Shown: one piece after another, positions 49,989 through 59,575 of the stretch
Layout of the letters: each line of letters begins with the position of its first letter
How positions within the stretch are numbered: the stretch's first letter is position 1
Notes under the pieces: model-generated
The model's input: the letters and a program-made list of their open reading frames with translations, nothing else
Databases searched by the model: none
What the model was told of the DNA's origin: nothing
Source: Providencia sneebia DSM 19967
GTDB taxonomy: Bacteria > Pseudomonadota > Gammaproteobacteria > Enterobacterales > Enterobacteriaceae
Assembly: GCF_000314895.2 (NCBI RefSeq)
Contig: NZ_CM001773.1
Coordinates: forward strand, 2,143,185-2,207,184
DNA length: 64,000 nt
Direction of reading: 5' to 3'
Translations under genes and position numbers: made by a program

Positions 49989-50552
49989 ATGTCTTTAATT
50001 AATACTAAAATCAAACCATTTAAAAACCAAGCATTTAAAGACGGTAAATTTATTGAAGTTACCGAAAAAGATGTTGAAGGAAAATGGAGTGTATTTTTCT
50101 TCTATCCAGCAGACTTCACTTTCGTATGCCCAACTGAACTTGGTGACATTGCAGACCATTACGCAGAATTCCAAAAAATGGGTGTTGAAATTTTCTCTGT
50201 TTCAACTGATACCCACTTTACTCACAAAGCATGGCATGAATATTCAGATACCATTGGTAAAATCAAATATGCAATGATTGGTGACCCAACAGCTGAACTG
50301 ACACGTAACTTTGAAAACCTGCGTGAAGCAGAAGGTTTAGCAGACCGTGGTACTTTCGTTGTTGACCCACAAGGTATCATTCAAGCAATCGAAATCACCG
50401 CTGAAGGTATTGGTCGCGACGCTGAAGACCTGCTACGTAAAATTAAAGCAGCTCAATACGTTGCAAGCCACCCAGGTGAAGTTTGCCCAGCTAAATGGAA
50501 AGAAGGTGAAGCAACTCTTTCTCCATCTTTAGACCTAGTCGGCAAAATCTAA
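49989..50552 (+). CDS. ahpC: Alkyl hydroperoxide reductase C (typical 2-Cys peroxiredoxin)
   Basis: Cytosolic peroxiredoxin that reduces hydrogen peroxide and organic hydroperoxides, recharged by AhpF. The 187 residues have the peroxidatic Cys47 in [11 protein letters not shown], the resolving cysteine at about 166 in [17 protein letters not shown], and the ending DLVGKI of the enteric enzyme. AGGAG precedes the ATG. An OxyR site lies upstream, and ahpF follows after a partial terminator. Confidence 0.97.
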   Translation: MSLINTKIKPFKNQAFKDGKFIEVTEKDVEGKWSVFFFYPADFTFVCPTELGDIADHYAEFQKMGVEIFSVSTDTHFTHKAWHEYSDTIGKIKYAMIGDPTAELTRNFENLREAEGLADRGTFVVDPQGIIQAIEITAEGIGRDAEDLLRKIKAAQYVASHPGEVCPAKWKEGEATLSPSLDLVGKI

Positions 50553-50594
50553 TTCGAAAACTCTTTCGAAAGCAAAACAATTATGCTGATATTT

Positions 50595-50620
50595 CGGGTG
50601 CATCTGCACCCGATTTAAAA
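50595..50620 (+). terminator. Attenuator-like hairpin between ahpC and ahpF
   Basis: Stem CGGGTGCA (50595-50602)/TGCACCCG (50605-50612) is followed only by ATTTAAAATG, so termination is probably partial. This would make ahpC more abundant than ahpF. Confidence 0.55.
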
Positions 50621-50762
50621 TGAGGTATAAAATCATTTTAAATATTCGCCATAACAATTGTTAAAAATCAGCGAGTAAGACAAGTAAAAAATTAATCATT
50701 TTTCGTCTACTGGCAATTTATACTGGGTGCTATGTACCCGATATTATGGACAAGGGGATCAT

Positions 50763-52328
50763 ATGCTCGATAATAATATGCAAGCGCAATTAAAAGCTTA
50801 TTTAGAAAGATTAACTAAACCCGTTGAGTTGGTTGCAAATTTAGATGGCAGCAATAAATCAAATGAAATAAAAGAGCTGCTAAATCAAATTGCATCACTT
50901 TCAGATAAAATAACTGTGCGTGAAACACATGATAGTGCGATAAGAACGCCATCATTTTTAATTACCAATCCAGGTGTTGATAGCGGCGTGCGTTTTGCTG
51001 GTTCTCCACTAGGTCACGAATTTACCTCTCTTGTCCTTGCTTTGCTACAAGTGGGTGGTCATCCATCAAAAGAAGCACAAGAGTTATTAGATCAAGTGAA
51101 AGCCCTTGAAGGGGAATTTCATTTTGAAACTTATTATTCTCTCTCATGCCATAACTGCCCAGATGTTGTACAAGCACTAAATTTAATGGCAGTGCTGAAT
51201 CCAAATATCAGCCATACGGCAATAGATGGTGCATTGTTCCAAAATGAGATTGAAGAACGTAATGTTATGGGCGTCCCCGCTGTTTTCCTGAATGGAAAAG
51301 AGTTTGGTCAAGGCCGTATGACATTAAGTGAAATTGTTAATAAAGTTGATAGCAATGCTGATGCAAGAGCAGCTAAAGCACTCACTGAGCGTGAACCATT
51401 TGAAGTTCTGATTATTGGTAGTGGTCCTGCTGGTGCATCGGCTGCTATTTATACAGCGCGTAAAGGTATTCGCACAGGTATTATTGGTGAACGATTCGGT
51501 GGCCAAGTTATGGACACTGTTGATATTGAAAACTATATTTCAGTTATCAAAACAGAAGGTTCAATTTTTGCTGGGGCACTGAAAAATCATGTTGATGACT
51601 ACAGTGTTGATGTCATTGATGGTCAATCTGTAACTAAATTAATCCCTGCTTCTGTAGAAGGTGGATTACACCAAATTGAAACAGCTTCCGGCGGCATAAT
51701 GAAGTCACGCAGTATCATTATCGCGACAGGTGCTCGTTGGCGTAATATGGGTGTACCCGGTGAGGAAGAGTACCGCACAAAAGGTGTTACATTCTGCCCA
51801 CACTGTGATGGTCCATTATTTAAAGGTAAACGTGTTGCTGTTATTGGTGGTGGTAACTCAGGTATCGAAGCTGCAATCGACCTAGCAGGTATTGTTGAAC
51901 ATGTCACTGTATTAGAATTCGCTCCAGAACTGAAAGCGGACTCTGTATTGCAAGACAAAGCGCGTAGCATGAATAATATTGATATTATTGTGAATGCGCA
52001 AACAATGGAAGTGAAGGGCGATGGAAGCAAGATGACTAGCCTAGAATATAAAGATCGAACTAGTGATAGTATGCATTCTTTAGAAGTTGCTGGTGCTTTC
52101 GTTCAAATTGGTCTTTTACCAAATACAAACTGGTTAGGTGATACTATTGCTCGTAACCGTATTGGTGAGATTGAAGTGGATGCACGTTGTGAAACCAGTA
52201 TGAAAGGGATATTTGCGGCGGGTGACTGTACTACAGTTCCGTATAAGCAAATTATTATCTCTGCTGGCGAAGGTGCTAAAGCCGCACTTAGCGCATTTGA
52301 TTACCTGATCCGTACAAGTAGCAACTAG
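50763..52328 (+). CDS. ahpF: Alkyl hydroperoxide reductase F (NADH:peroxiredoxin reductase)
   Basis: FAD-containing, NADH-dependent disulfide reductase that regenerates AhpC. The 521-residue protein equals the E. coli length. It has the N-terminal double thioredoxin-like domain with the CHNC redox pair (about 129 and 132, [12 protein letters not shown]), the FAD motif [21 protein letters not shown], the CPHC pair (about 345 and 348, [13 protein letters not shown]), NADH-binding [12 protein letters not shown] and the closing [13 protein letters not shown]. The start ATG 50763 has AAGGGGA at 50751-50757. Upstream in-frame codons from 50727 lack support. Confidence 0.97.
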   Translation: MLDNNMQAQLKAYLERLTKPVELVANLDGSNKSNEIKELLNQIASLSDKITVRETHDSAIRTPSFLITNPGVDSGVRFAGSPLGHEFTSLVLALLQVGGHPSKEAQELLDQVKALEGEFHFETYYSLSCHNCPDVVQALNLMAVLNPNISHTAIDGALFQNEIEERNVMGVPAVFLNGKEFGQGRMTLSEIVNKVDSNADARAAKALTEREPFEVLIIGSGPAGASAAIYTARKGIRTGIIGERFGGQVMDTVDIENYISVIKTEGSIFAGALKNHVDDYSVDVIDGQSVTKLIPASVEGGLHQIETASGGIMKSRSIIIATGARWRNMGVPGEEEYRTKGVTFCPHCDGPLFKGKRVAVIGGGNSGIEAAIDLAGIVEHVTVLEFAPELKADSVLQDKARSMNNIDIIVNAQTMEVKGDGSKMTSLEYKDRTSDSMHSLEVAGAFVQIGLLPNTNWLGDTIARNRIGEIEVDARCETSMKGIFAAGDCTTVPYKQIIISAGEGAKAALSAFDYLIRTSSN

Positions 52329-52370
52329 AGAAAATAGACAAAATATCTATAAAATCATAATGTTATATTC

Positions 52371-52406
52371 AGAAAGGCACTCAGAGATGAGTGCCTTTCT
52401 ATATCT
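52371..52406 (+). terminator. ahpF intrinsic terminator
   Basis: Perfect 12-bp stem AGAAAGGCACTC (52371-52382)/GAGTGCCTTTCT (52389-52400) with a 6-base loop, then ATATCT. Confidence 0.85.
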
Positions 52407-52575
52407 AGAGAATCCCGCGCTACGCATGGGGATTACCCCAAACGAATCTGAAAATAGATACTGGAAAAACTCTAAAGCGGTGGTAAGTTTTAATTGACTA
52501 CTACGAATAGGTCAGATTACCTTGCTACCTAAGCGTGATATTTAGCTAGTTATATACAATTTATAAAATCAACGC

Positions 52576-53424
52576 TTATAGCCCTAATGCTCGTTTATAG
52601 TCGAGCACCAGCAGTGAGCCTGATTGAGGCCTCGTTTTCAAATGAGTTTCCGATAGCCCAAGTCTCGCTGAGGTGATATACAGATAATCTTCATTATCAG
52701 CAAAAGTACAGCTTGTCGGTCGATGAACAGGAAGTTGAAAACACCGCTCAATTTCTCCTTCTGGAGATATCCGCGCAATGGCGGCTCCGTCAAAGAGTAC
52801 ACTTAGAAGAAATCCATGTTTGTCTACAATCAATCCGTCAGGCTTACCTTCTTTGCTATTAATACTTATCACAACCCTTCTATTACTGACTTTTCCTGAG
52901 TGGGGATCCATATCATACCCATAAATTACGCCGCGCCGTGAATCAGTTACGTAAAGAGTTTTCCAATCTAGACTCCAACTTATTCCATTAATCAACGTGA
53001 AACCTGAATCTACAGTATGCCACTTACCATCAGGATCGAAACGATATAAAATTCCGGTTCCCTCTTTTAAATCTTGGTCAATCAATCCAACCCATAAACG
53101 ACCAGAAGAATCCAATTTGGCATCGTTGAAGCGAAAATTTTTATGTGCGTGTGGGGCAGTCGCTATCCTTTGTCTTTTTCCTTTTATATCAATGAGTTCA
53201 ATGTGACAGCCAATGCCAATAATTAGCTCACCTGTGATTTTTTCCACCACAAAACCCAGAGGGCTAGGTAAGGCATATTCCACATTCTGACTTGTTATCG
53301 GATCGAAAAAATTGAGAGAAGCACCAAGAGTATCGACCCATAAAAGCCTTGCTCTTACGGGGCTCCAAATAGGCGATTCACCCAATATAGCCTTACTTGC
53401 AAAGGCCACTGATATGTTATTCAT
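52576..53424 (-). CDS. SMP-30/gluconolactonase-family lactonase
   Basis: Predicted metal-dependent lactonase with a six-bladed propeller, acting on sugar-acid lactones or related esters. The 282 residues show the metal and active-site motifs of the family: GESPIWSPVRARLLWVD with the first glutamate, FRFNDAKLDSSGRLWVGLID, INGISWSLDWKTLYVTDS with the asparagine and GKPDGLIVDKHG with the aspartate. It begins with an ATG that shares one base with the stop of the upstream SDR gene (TAATG), so the two are coupled. The substrate may be the oxidation product of the SDR enzyme, which would be a lactone. This is inference. Confidence 0.88.
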   Translation of the reverse strand: MNNISVAFASKAILGESPIWSPVRARLLWVDTLGASLNFFDPITSQNVEYALPSPLGFVVEKITGELIIGIGCHIELIDIKGKRQRIATAPHAHKNFRFNDAKLDSSGRLWVGLIDQDLKEGTGILYRFDPDGKWHTVDSGFTLINGISWSLDWKTLYVTDSRRGVIYGYDMDPHSGKVSNRRVVISINSKEGKPDGLIVDKHGFLLSVLFDGAAIARISPEGEIERCFQLPVHRPTSCTFADNEDYLYITSARLGLSETHLKTRPQSGSLLVLDYKRALGL

Positions 53425-54287
53425 TATCGAGGTTCCACGCTAGGAATAGCAATGTATTGCCAGTTTTCCACCATTTCTTGAATGGTTGATGCCTGAATAG
53501 CGCGTAGATTTAGTGGATAATTGACATTTTCGGCTTCCATCATTTTGGTAGCATGAAATTGCCCGTTCGCAGCACGAAGTATCCATCCTCCTTCAATGCA
53601 TGCTGCTGAGGCCAAATAGGCTACACCAGGGGCGACTGATGCTGGATATAGATCGGCAGGTTCTTCCTCTATACCCCACATGCGAGTCTTGGCGACGGGG
53701 GATATTGCATTAACGATAATCCCATCGTTTTTACCTTCGTAAGCTAGGACATTCATGATCCCAACTATAGCCATTTTAGCCGCTGCATAGGATGCTAAAC
53801 CTTTATGAACATACTGCGGATAGAGAGCTCGACAAGAAGTTGTCATAATAATACGGCCATAGCCAGCCGCTTTCATTGTAGGCCAAACAGCCTGTGAGAG
53901 CCAAAGCGGTGCCTTAGCCGCGATATCCATCATGTGGTCAAAAGAACTCTCTTTTATCGACTCAATGTCCTCATAAGCAACCCAACCTGCATTATGGATC
54001 AAGGCATCTAACCGACCCGCTACTTTGAGCGCATCGTGACAGAGTTTTTGACACCCTTCTCGTGAGTCAATATTCCCTATAATAGCTTGTACATTCAATC
54101 CTTCTAATCGAAGTGTCTCTGCTGCAAATTCGGCAACCTGAGGATCTGTTCCTTCTCCCAAAGAATTAGCACCAATATCCTGAATCAAAACCATTGCACC
54201 AAGCTGGCCGATATAGCGCGCATATGCAAAACCCAATCCTCGGGCAGCACCAGTAATAAGTACAACCTGTCCTTTAAAATTCACCAT
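53424..54287 (-). CDS. Short-chain dehydrogenase/reductase (SDR)
   Basis: NAD(P)-dependent oxidoreductase, probably a sugar or hydroxy-compound dehydrogenase. The 287-residue protein has the cofactor motif VLITGAARGLGFAYARYIG, the structural HNAG, the catalytic serine in MTTSCRALYP and Tyr-Lys pair in SYAAAKMAIVG. An open frame extends upstream to 54665, but that part overlaps the divergent LysR gene and is not SDR-like. The ATG at 54287 gives MVNFKGQVVLITGAARGLG. G+C counted on two 60-base lines is about 50-53 percent, higher than many neighbours. It forms a two-gene operon with the lactonase. Confidence 0.88.
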   Translation of the reverse strand: MVNFKGQVVLITGAARGLGFAYARYIGQLGAMVLIQDIGANSLGEGTDPQVAEFAAETLRLEGLNVQAIIGNIDSREGCQKLCHDALKVAGRLDALIHNAGWVAYEDIESIKESSFDHMMDIAAKAPLWLSQAVWPTMKAAGYGRIIMTTSCRALYPQYVHKGLASYAAAKMAIVGIMNVLAYEGKNDGIIVNAISPVAKTRMWGIEEEPADLYPASVAPGVAYLASAACIEGGWILRAANGQFHATKMMEAENVNYPLNLRAIQASTIQEMVENWQYIAIPSVEPR

Positions 54288-54338
54288 ATCACTTGCACCA
54301 TTACAATAAATTATTGCATAACAGCTTAGAGTGATTGA

Positions 54339-54389
54339 AATGATATATAAAATACTATTTATATCATTCCATGATACATTATTTGTATC
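54339..54389 (+). promoter_or_regulatory. LysR-type operator between SDR and LysR genes
   Basis: ATAC-N7-GTAT (54374-54388, inside the palindrome GATACATTATTTGTATC) is a canonical LysR recognition box, and an inverted repeat AATGATATA/TATATCATT (54339-54347, 54360-54368) lies beside it toward the SDR start. The pair resembles the recognition and activation sites of BenM/CatM-type regulators. Confidence 0.65.
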
Positions 54390-54426
54390 GTAGTTAAGTA
54401 AGCTTAATAACAAAATAGGGCGGGAT

Positions 54427-55326
54427 ATGACAACCAAAATTCGAACGCGGATCAGTTTACGTAGTATGGAGCAATTCATTGCTGTAGCTGAGGAATTACA
54501 TTTCCATCGTGCTGCGAAACGCCTAAATATGTCACAACCTCCATTAACAAATGCCATACTAAAACTAGAAAAAGATCTCGGTGTTACCCTGCTTGAGCGT
54601 GGTAATCGAATACTTGGACTCACACTTGCGGGAAAGGTGTTTTTTAGTGAGGCATGTGAAACCATTCGACAGGCTGAAAAAACGATTATTTCTACGCGGG
54701 ATGTAGCAGAAGGTCGAACAGGGCTTTTACACTTAGGTTATGTGGGAAGTGCTCTTTATGGTCGGTTGCCCGATATTATTCGCGGCTTTAGAGAAAGTCA
54801 TCCTCAGGTGCGCATTGAGCTACGAGAAGATACAACCTTAGCGCAAGTCACTGCACTTCAGGATGGGAAATTAGATATTGGTGTGTTGCTTCCTCCTCTG
54901 GAAAGAGCTGATAGCATCAATTTAATAAATTTCGACAATGATCGATTGTGCATGGCTATCCCCAAAGCGCACCCTCTCAGTCAATGTTCAGAACTGACCC
55001 TTGCTGATCTTGCAAATGAACCTTTCATTTTATGGCCAATGCTTGAAGGACGAGGTTTTCATTTACGCGTTATCCGCCTTTGTGCTAAAGCAGGATTTGT
55101 ACCTATGGTCACCCAAGAAGCACATGGGATGCATGCGGTATTATCATTAGTATCCGTTGGGGGTGGGGTATCTATTGTTCCTCAAAGTATGAGTAATTTT
55201 TGTCATGAACAAATTAGCTATCATCCCATATCTGATCCTGAGATTGAATTTGAGTTAGCTATAGGCTACCGACATTTATCCCCATTGGCTCGCAAATTTA
55301 TTCATTTTATTCAAGAAGAACGATAA
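54427..55326 (+). CDS. LysR-family regulator of the SDR-lactonase operon
   Basis: Transcription factor of 299 residues. The N-terminal winged helix-turn-helix is at about 10-70 (SMEQFIAVAEELHFHRAAKR and MSQPPLTNAILKLEKDLGV), followed by a periplasmic-binding-like effector domain (about 95-295, with LHLGYVGSALYGRLPDIIRG). It resembles the BenM/CatM/XapR-like set that answers to small aromatic or acidic metabolites. Divergent placement and the ATAC-N7-GTAT box between the genes make the SDR-lactonase operon its likely target. The effector is unknown. Confidence 0.88.
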   Translation: MTTKIRTRISLRSMEQFIAVAEELHFHRAAKRLNMSQPPLTNAILKLEKDLGVTLLERGNRILGLTLAGKVFFSEACETIRQAEKTIISTRDVAEGRTGLLHLGYVGSALYGRLPDIIRGFRESHPQVRIELREDTTLAQVTALQDGKLDIGVLLPPLERADSINLINFDNDRLCMAIPKAHPLSQCSELTLADLANEPFILWPMLEGRGFHLRVIRLCAKAGFVPMVTQEAHGMHAVLSLVSVGGGVSIVPQSMSNFCHEQISYHPISDPEIEFELAIGYRHLSPLARKFIHFIQEER

Positions 55327-55375
55327 GGTTTCCGGCTTCCTAAGTATTCTTGGCCCTTATGAAACAGTATAATTG

Positions 55376-55404
55376 CCCGATAATCGCTATAATTGGTTAT
55401 CGGG
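55376..55404 (+). terminator. Hairpin after the LysR gene
   Basis: Stem CCCGATAA (55376-55383)/TTATCGGG (55397-55404), 13-base loop, followed by TCATGTTTG. A moderate terminator candidate. Confidence 0.5.
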
Positions 55405-55525
55405 TCATGTTTGACATGGCTCCGCATGACAAAAAGATGAACCTCCACCAGAATGGATAATTATGTTATTAATCCATTAGTTATTATTCTGATAAATACC
55501 ATAAATAAAATTATACAGGCATGAA

Positions 55526-56350
55526 ATGAAGTATATTTTTGAACAAGTTAATGTATTTTCTTCTAAAAAACTCGATGGAAATCCCCTCGCGGTTGTTGTT
55601 GGAGCTGATAGCTTAACTACTGAACAAATGACTAAATTTGCAAAATGGACAAATTTGAGTGAAACCGTCTTTTTATTGCAGCCAACAACACAAGAAGCTG
55701 ATTACCGCGTAAGGATTTTTACGACTGAAGGAGAACTACCTTTTGCCGGTCATCCTACCTTGGGGAGTTGTTATGTTTGGCAACAAATATATGGAAAGAC
55801 ACTAGATAAAACTGTTCAAGAATGTGGGTTGGGATTAGTGACAATAAAGAGGGTGAATAATCGCCTTGCATTCAAGGCTCCACCACTTATTCGTAGTGGT
55901 GAAGTTGAACAAAGTGAAAAATTAAAATTATTAAAAGCTTTAGATATCACGGATGAGGATGTTGTTGATTTTCATTGGTTAGATAATGGTCCGGGTTGGT
56001 TAGGTATTGAGCTTAAATCTGTTGATAAGTTATTAAGCATCAAACCAAATTACGCGCAATTACACGGTTATAACATCGGTTTATGTGCCATTTATCCAGA
56101 AGGTTATGATAAACAGTTAGAAGTCAGAGTTTTTTGCTGTTCAATTGCTGAAGAAGATCCTGTCACGGGAAGTTTTAACGCAAGTGTCGCTCAATGGTTA
56201 ATTCCTCAGAAAAAATTACCCGATCACTATATTGCAGGTCAGGGACAATGTGTTTCCAGTAATGGATTAATATATGTAACTTCGGATGAAGAAGGAATTT
56301 GGATTGGCGGCGATGTTATAAATTGTATTAGTGGTACAGTTGAGCTTTAA
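55526..56350 (+). CDS. PhzF-family isomerase
   Basis: Member of the PhzF/diaminopimelate epimerase-like fold, typically about 260-300 residues and mostly of unknown substrate. The 274 residues include the opening FEQVNVFSSKKLDGNPLAVV, the catalytic glutamate in NLSETVFLLQP, RIFTTEGELPFAGHPTLGSC and the second-half motif EEDPVTGSFNASVAQWL. The ATG at 55526 has AGG seven bases before it. It is monocistronic with a strong terminator. It is not part of a phenazine cluster here. Confidence 0.9.
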   Translation: MKYIFEQVNVFSSKKLDGNPLAVVVGADSLTTEQMTKFAKWTNLSETVFLLQPTTQEADYRVRIFTTEGELPFAGHPTLGSCYVWQQIYGKTLDKTVQECGLGLVTIKRVNNRLAFKAPPLIRSGEVEQSEKLKLLKALDITDEDVVDFHWLDNGPGWLGIELKSVDKLLSIKPNYAQLHGYNIGLCAIYPEGYDKQLEVRVFCCSIAEEDPVTGSFNASVAQWLIPQKKLPDHYIAGQGQCVSSNGLIYVTSDEEGIWIGGDVINCISGTVEL

Positions 56351-56353
56351 TTA

Positions 56354-56390
56354 TTATAAGGTTACTGTTTTGTAACCTTATAATTTTTTC
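56354..56390 (+). terminator. Terminator after the PhzF-like gene
   Basis: Perfect 12-bp stem TTATAAGGTTAC (56354-56365)/GTAACCTTATAA (56372-56383), 6-base loop, then TTTTTTC. Confidence 0.9.
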
Positions 56391-56509
56391 TAGTTCTATA
56401 ATTAACAGATAATTATGGGTATTTAGCTTTTTCACTTAATTATATTAGACAATTTATACTGTTTTTATTGATGAAAATTTTTCAAATACTCTAATACTAT
56501 TTTAAACTG

Positions 56510-57091
56510 TTAATGAATATCATCATAGTTATGATAAATTAATTTAAGTTGAGGGTGATTCCATAAACTTGCTGGTGTTACTGTTGCGCGATCCCACGGG
56601 ATTTGACCAATGAACCATAATTTCCAGAAATTGAGTTTGGCATTAGGATTTTGTCCAAGTAATTCTTGAAACGTTTCTATCTTACCGATGTTAATTGAAA
56701 GTGCAGATTTGTAGATATCAAACACAAACTTAGAACAAAATTGTCTTGATGAATAGTAATCGAAACCAGTGTGATAAAATTTATGTAATCTTGCTGGAAC
56801 TTCAGCAATTAATGCTTGCTTTTGCTCATTGGATAGCGGAGTTGCTAAACGACGTACACCATATTGGTGATTCGCAGAACGCTGGATAAAGCGTGTTAAT
56901 GTTGTTGTGGTGGATAAGGGAACTCGACTTTCAGCAACGATATAATCTTGCCCATTATGCCCAATAATTATTCCCACATGATTACTCCAACATTGTGAGG
57001 CAGAGGCAATTTGGCGGAATAATGTGGTACCGATGCAGGTAAAAATAATATCGCCAATTTCATATTGCTGATAATCCGCTTTATTTTCCAT
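56510..57091 (-). CDS. yebB: YebB family permuted papain-like protein
   Basis: Predicted member of the permuted papain-fold group (YiiX/YebB-like), whose relatives act as cysteine hydrolases or acyltransferases on lipids or peptides. The 193 residues resemble E. coli YebB closely: [39 protein letters not shown] with the catalytic-type histidine, [15 protein letters not shown] with the cysteine, and TPASLWNHP at the end. An in-frame GTG at 57103 exists, but the ATG at 57091 has GTGAGG six bases upstream. Physiological role unknown. Confidence 0.9.
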   Translation of the reverse strand: MENKADYQQYEIGDIIFTCIGTTLFRQIASASQCWSNHVGIIIGHNGQDYIVAESRVPLSTTTTLTRFIQRSANHQYGVRRLATPLSNEQKQALIAEVPARLHKFYHTGFDYYSSRQFCSKFVFDIYKSALSINIGKIETFQELLGQNPNAKLNFWKLWFIGQIPWDRATVTPASLWNHPQLKLIYHNYDDIH

Positions 57092-57251
57092 CAGATACCT
57101 CACTAATATTAAAAAGTCTAAATTATGTGTATTTTATTTTTCATTGAAAATGATTATATAAGATAATGTCATGAAATAGAGATGGATAATGTAATATTTA
57201 AGTCATTGGTTGAGCTTTTATTTATTATTGATGAAGTGTGTCTCTTTATGA

Positions 57252-58730
57252 TTACAAGTGTTTAATTACGTGACTTAATGCGATGATATTATTAGTAATA
57301 TCTGTTTCATTATGAGCTGCATAACCGAATAAAATTGCGTTATTATTCTGACTATTAATACAATAACGAGAAAGCGGTTGTACGCCAAAACCTAGCTGAC
57401 GACAAGCAGATATAATATCTTGTAAGTTATATTCAGGTTTTACCCAACATACAGCATGAATACCTGAATCTGTTAATTCAACCTCAAAAACATGTGGTAA
57501 ATAATGTCTAATGGTTTCAATTAATATTAATTGTCGAGAATAACAAATTTTTCGTACCCGTCTGACATGGCGGGCATAATGGCCTTCTTGAATAAATTGT
57601 GCTAAAGCCGCTTGTTCTAAATAACCAGAATGGCTGTCGCTGTAATATTTAATCATAGTAAAAGCTTCTTGAAGTTTTTCTGGAACAATTAAAAATCCCA
57701 ATCGAAAACCTGGGTACATCATCTTAGAAAATGTTCCTGAATAGATAACCCGCTGATATTTATCAAGCCCTTGGAGTGCTTGTATTGGCTTAGAAAGATA
57801 ACGAAATTCGCTATTATAATCATCTTCAAAAATCCAAGCATTATTTTGATAAGCCCACTCTAATAGTGCCAATCGACGAGGCAAACTTAATGTTGTTCCT
57901 AGAGGGAACTGATGAGAAGGTGCTGTATAAATAAATTTTGCATCAGCATGATATTTAGCAGCATAAGCAATATCCATGCCCTCATTATCAGAAGGAATTG
58001 GTGATATGTTAATGCCCGAAACACTTAAAATTGCTCTGGCACTGTCATAACCAGGGTCATCTAACCATGCGCAATCGCCTGTTTGTAATAATACTTTAGT
58101 GGCTATATTTATCGCTTGTTGTGTACCATTTACAATAATGATTTGGTCTTGATGACAATTTACTCCTCGTGTAGAACGAACATAATCAGCTAAAATTTTT
58201 TTTAATGGTGGGTATCCTGCGGGGTGGTTATAGTGAGTAATCTCACGTTTAGAACTACGCCAAGCACGCCCAAGAATGCGCCCCCATAAATCATGAGGAA
58301 ATTGGTCAACACATCCGACACCTATATTAAACATTTTATATTGAGATGTGTTAGGTCTCGATTTTTCCCATTGAGTAGCCAAATTTGTGAGATTTGAGTT
58401 GGGATGAAATGTTGTTTGTTGTGATTTAGGAACATGACACATTTTTGTTGGCAATTTAATCACATCATCGGGGCGAGTTGTGGACACATAAGTTCCAGCC
58501 CCTTTTTTAGTAAATAAATAGCCTTCATCTGTTAAACGATCAAAGCCAGCTATAACAGAATTACGTGAGATTGACATCATTTCGGCAAAAGCACGGCTTG
58601 ATGGAAGTTTTGTGCCTGCCGCCAAACGCCCATCTAGAATCGCGTTACGGATCGTGTGATAAACCTTATCTTTAATATAACCGCCATCTAAAAGTAGGTG
58701 CGGGAATTGAGCCTGTGATTTTGCTTTCAT
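57252..58730 (-). CDS. MocR/PdxR-family regulator with aminotransferase-like domain
   Basis: Fusion of a GntR winged-helix domain (about residues 15-80, AGTKLPSSRAFAEMMSISRNS) to a fold type I aminotransferase domain (about 130-490), as in PdxR, GabR and TauR. The 492 residues include GTQQAINIATKVLL, the cofactor region DDPGYDSARAIL, EDDYNSEFRY and the PLP-lysine motif YSGTFSKMMYPGFRLGF, so cofactor binding should be intact. It is divergent from a GNAT gene that is its probable target. The direct repeats between them may be its operator. The effector is unknown. Confidence 0.88.
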   Translation of the reverse strand: MKAKSQAQFPHLLLDGGYIKDKVYHTIRNAILDGRLAAGTKLPSSRAFAEMMSISRNSVIAGFDRLTDEGYLFTKKGAGTYVSTTRPDDVIKLPTKMCHVPKSQQTTFHPNSNLTNLATQWEKSRPNTSQYKMFNIGVGCVDQFPHDLWGRILGRAWRSSKREITHYNHPAGYPPLKKILADYVRSTRGVNCHQDQIIIVNGTQQAINIATKVLLQTGDCAWLDDPGYDSARAILSVSGINISPIPSDNEGMDIAYAAKYHADAKFIYTAPSHQFPLGTTLSLPRRLALLEWAYQNNAWIFEDDYNSEFRYLSKPIQALQGLDKYQRVIYSGTFSKMMYPGFRLGFLIVPEKLQEAFTMIKYYSDSHSGYLEQAALAQFIQEGHYARHVRRVRKICYSRQLILIETIRHYLPHVFEVELTDSGIHAVCWVKPEYNLQDIISACRQLGFGVQPLSRYCINSQNNNAILFGYAAHNETDITNNIIALSHVIKHL

Positions 58731-58766
58731 TAAAAGTGGATCCTAAATAAATATTAAAAGTGTATC
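58729..58766 (+). promoter_or_regulatory. Direct repeats between MocR and GNAT genes
   Basis: ATTAAAAGTGGATC (58729-58742, overlapping the MocR start codon) and ATTAAAAGTGTATC (58753-58766) differ at one position and are 24 bases apart from start to start. Paired direct repeats are usual operators of MocR regulators. Confidence 0.5.
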
Positions 58767-58837
58767 TTATACAGTTCCAGATGGACAAGTAATATAACGC
58801 TATCAATTGATATGCCTATATTTTAAAAGGAGTTATT

Positions 58838-59296
58838 ATGAATAATAATGAATTAGTTATTGATGTGAAATTAGTATCACCTGAGCATTATGCTCAATGG
58901 TTAGATTATTGGCTGCAGTACCAAGAATTTTATAAAGTGGAGCTGAGTGAAGAAACAACGTTGAAAACTTGGGAACGTTTCTTTGATGATAATGAGCCAA
59001 TGTATTGTGCAGTTGCATTAGAAGATGGAAAAGTTGTTGGTTTTGTTAATTATCTTTACCATCGTTCTACATGGGCTAAAAATAATTTCTGTTATCTCGA
59101 AGATTTATTTGTTTCACCAGATGTGAGAGGGCGACATATAGGTAAGTGCTTGATTGAATTTGTTCATACTCAAGCTAAGCAACATGCATGCAATCGTTTA
59201 TATTGGCATACACAAGAAACTAATTTACGCGGTCAGAGGCTTTATGACTGGGTTGCACAAAAACCAGGTGTTATTGAATATAGAATGCCGTTGTAA
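58838..59296 (+). CDS. GNAT N-acetyltransferase divergent from MocR
   Basis: Predicted acetyl-CoA-dependent acetyltransferase of 152 residues. The GNAT core is clear: VVGFVNYLYHRSTWAKNN, YLEDLFVSPDVRGRHIGKCL with the acetyl-CoA loop, and a closing segment NLRGQRLYDWVAQKPGVIEY. The pattern resembles the SSAT-like and YhhY-like sets. AAAAGGAG stands eight bases before the ATG. Its substrate may be the amine or amino acid sensed by the adjacent MocR protein. Confidence 0.83.
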   Translation: MNNNELVIDVKLVSPEHYAQWLDYWLQYQEFYKVELSEETTLKTWERFFDDNEPMYCAVALEDGKVVGFVNYLYHRSTWAKNNFCYLEDLFVSPDVRGRHIGKCLIEFVHTQAKQHACNRLYWHTQETNLRGQRLYDWVAQKPGVIEYRMPL

Positions 59297-59349
59297 ACAA
59301 TTAATTATTTTTTATTGATATTCATTTAACGTCATTAAATAAAATTATT

Positions 59350-59385
59350 ATGCCGAGATAATTTTATACTCGGCATTTAGGTTTT
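59350..59385 (+). terminator. Terminator after the GNAT gene
   Basis: Stem ATGCCGAG (59350-59357)/CTCGGCAT (59369-59376), 11-base loop, followed by TTAGGTTTT. Confidence 0.7.
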
Positions 59386-59575
59386 AATGTATCGGTTATT
59401 AGAAAAATAAAACTTTTTACGATTATATTAAATGAGTCTGATATTTATTAATTCAACAATATCAAAATAATTTAATGTCTTCTATGGTTATATAGGTATT
59501 ACCTATATGTTTATTATAATAAAATTAAATTGCAAATGAGGAGTTTAATAATCAAAAATTAATAATAAATAGAGA

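Noticed and set aside
54288..54665. N-terminal extension of the SDR frame by 126 codons
   Set aside because: It overlaps the convincing divergent LysR gene and the operator region, and the residues are not SDR-like. The SDR begins at 54287.
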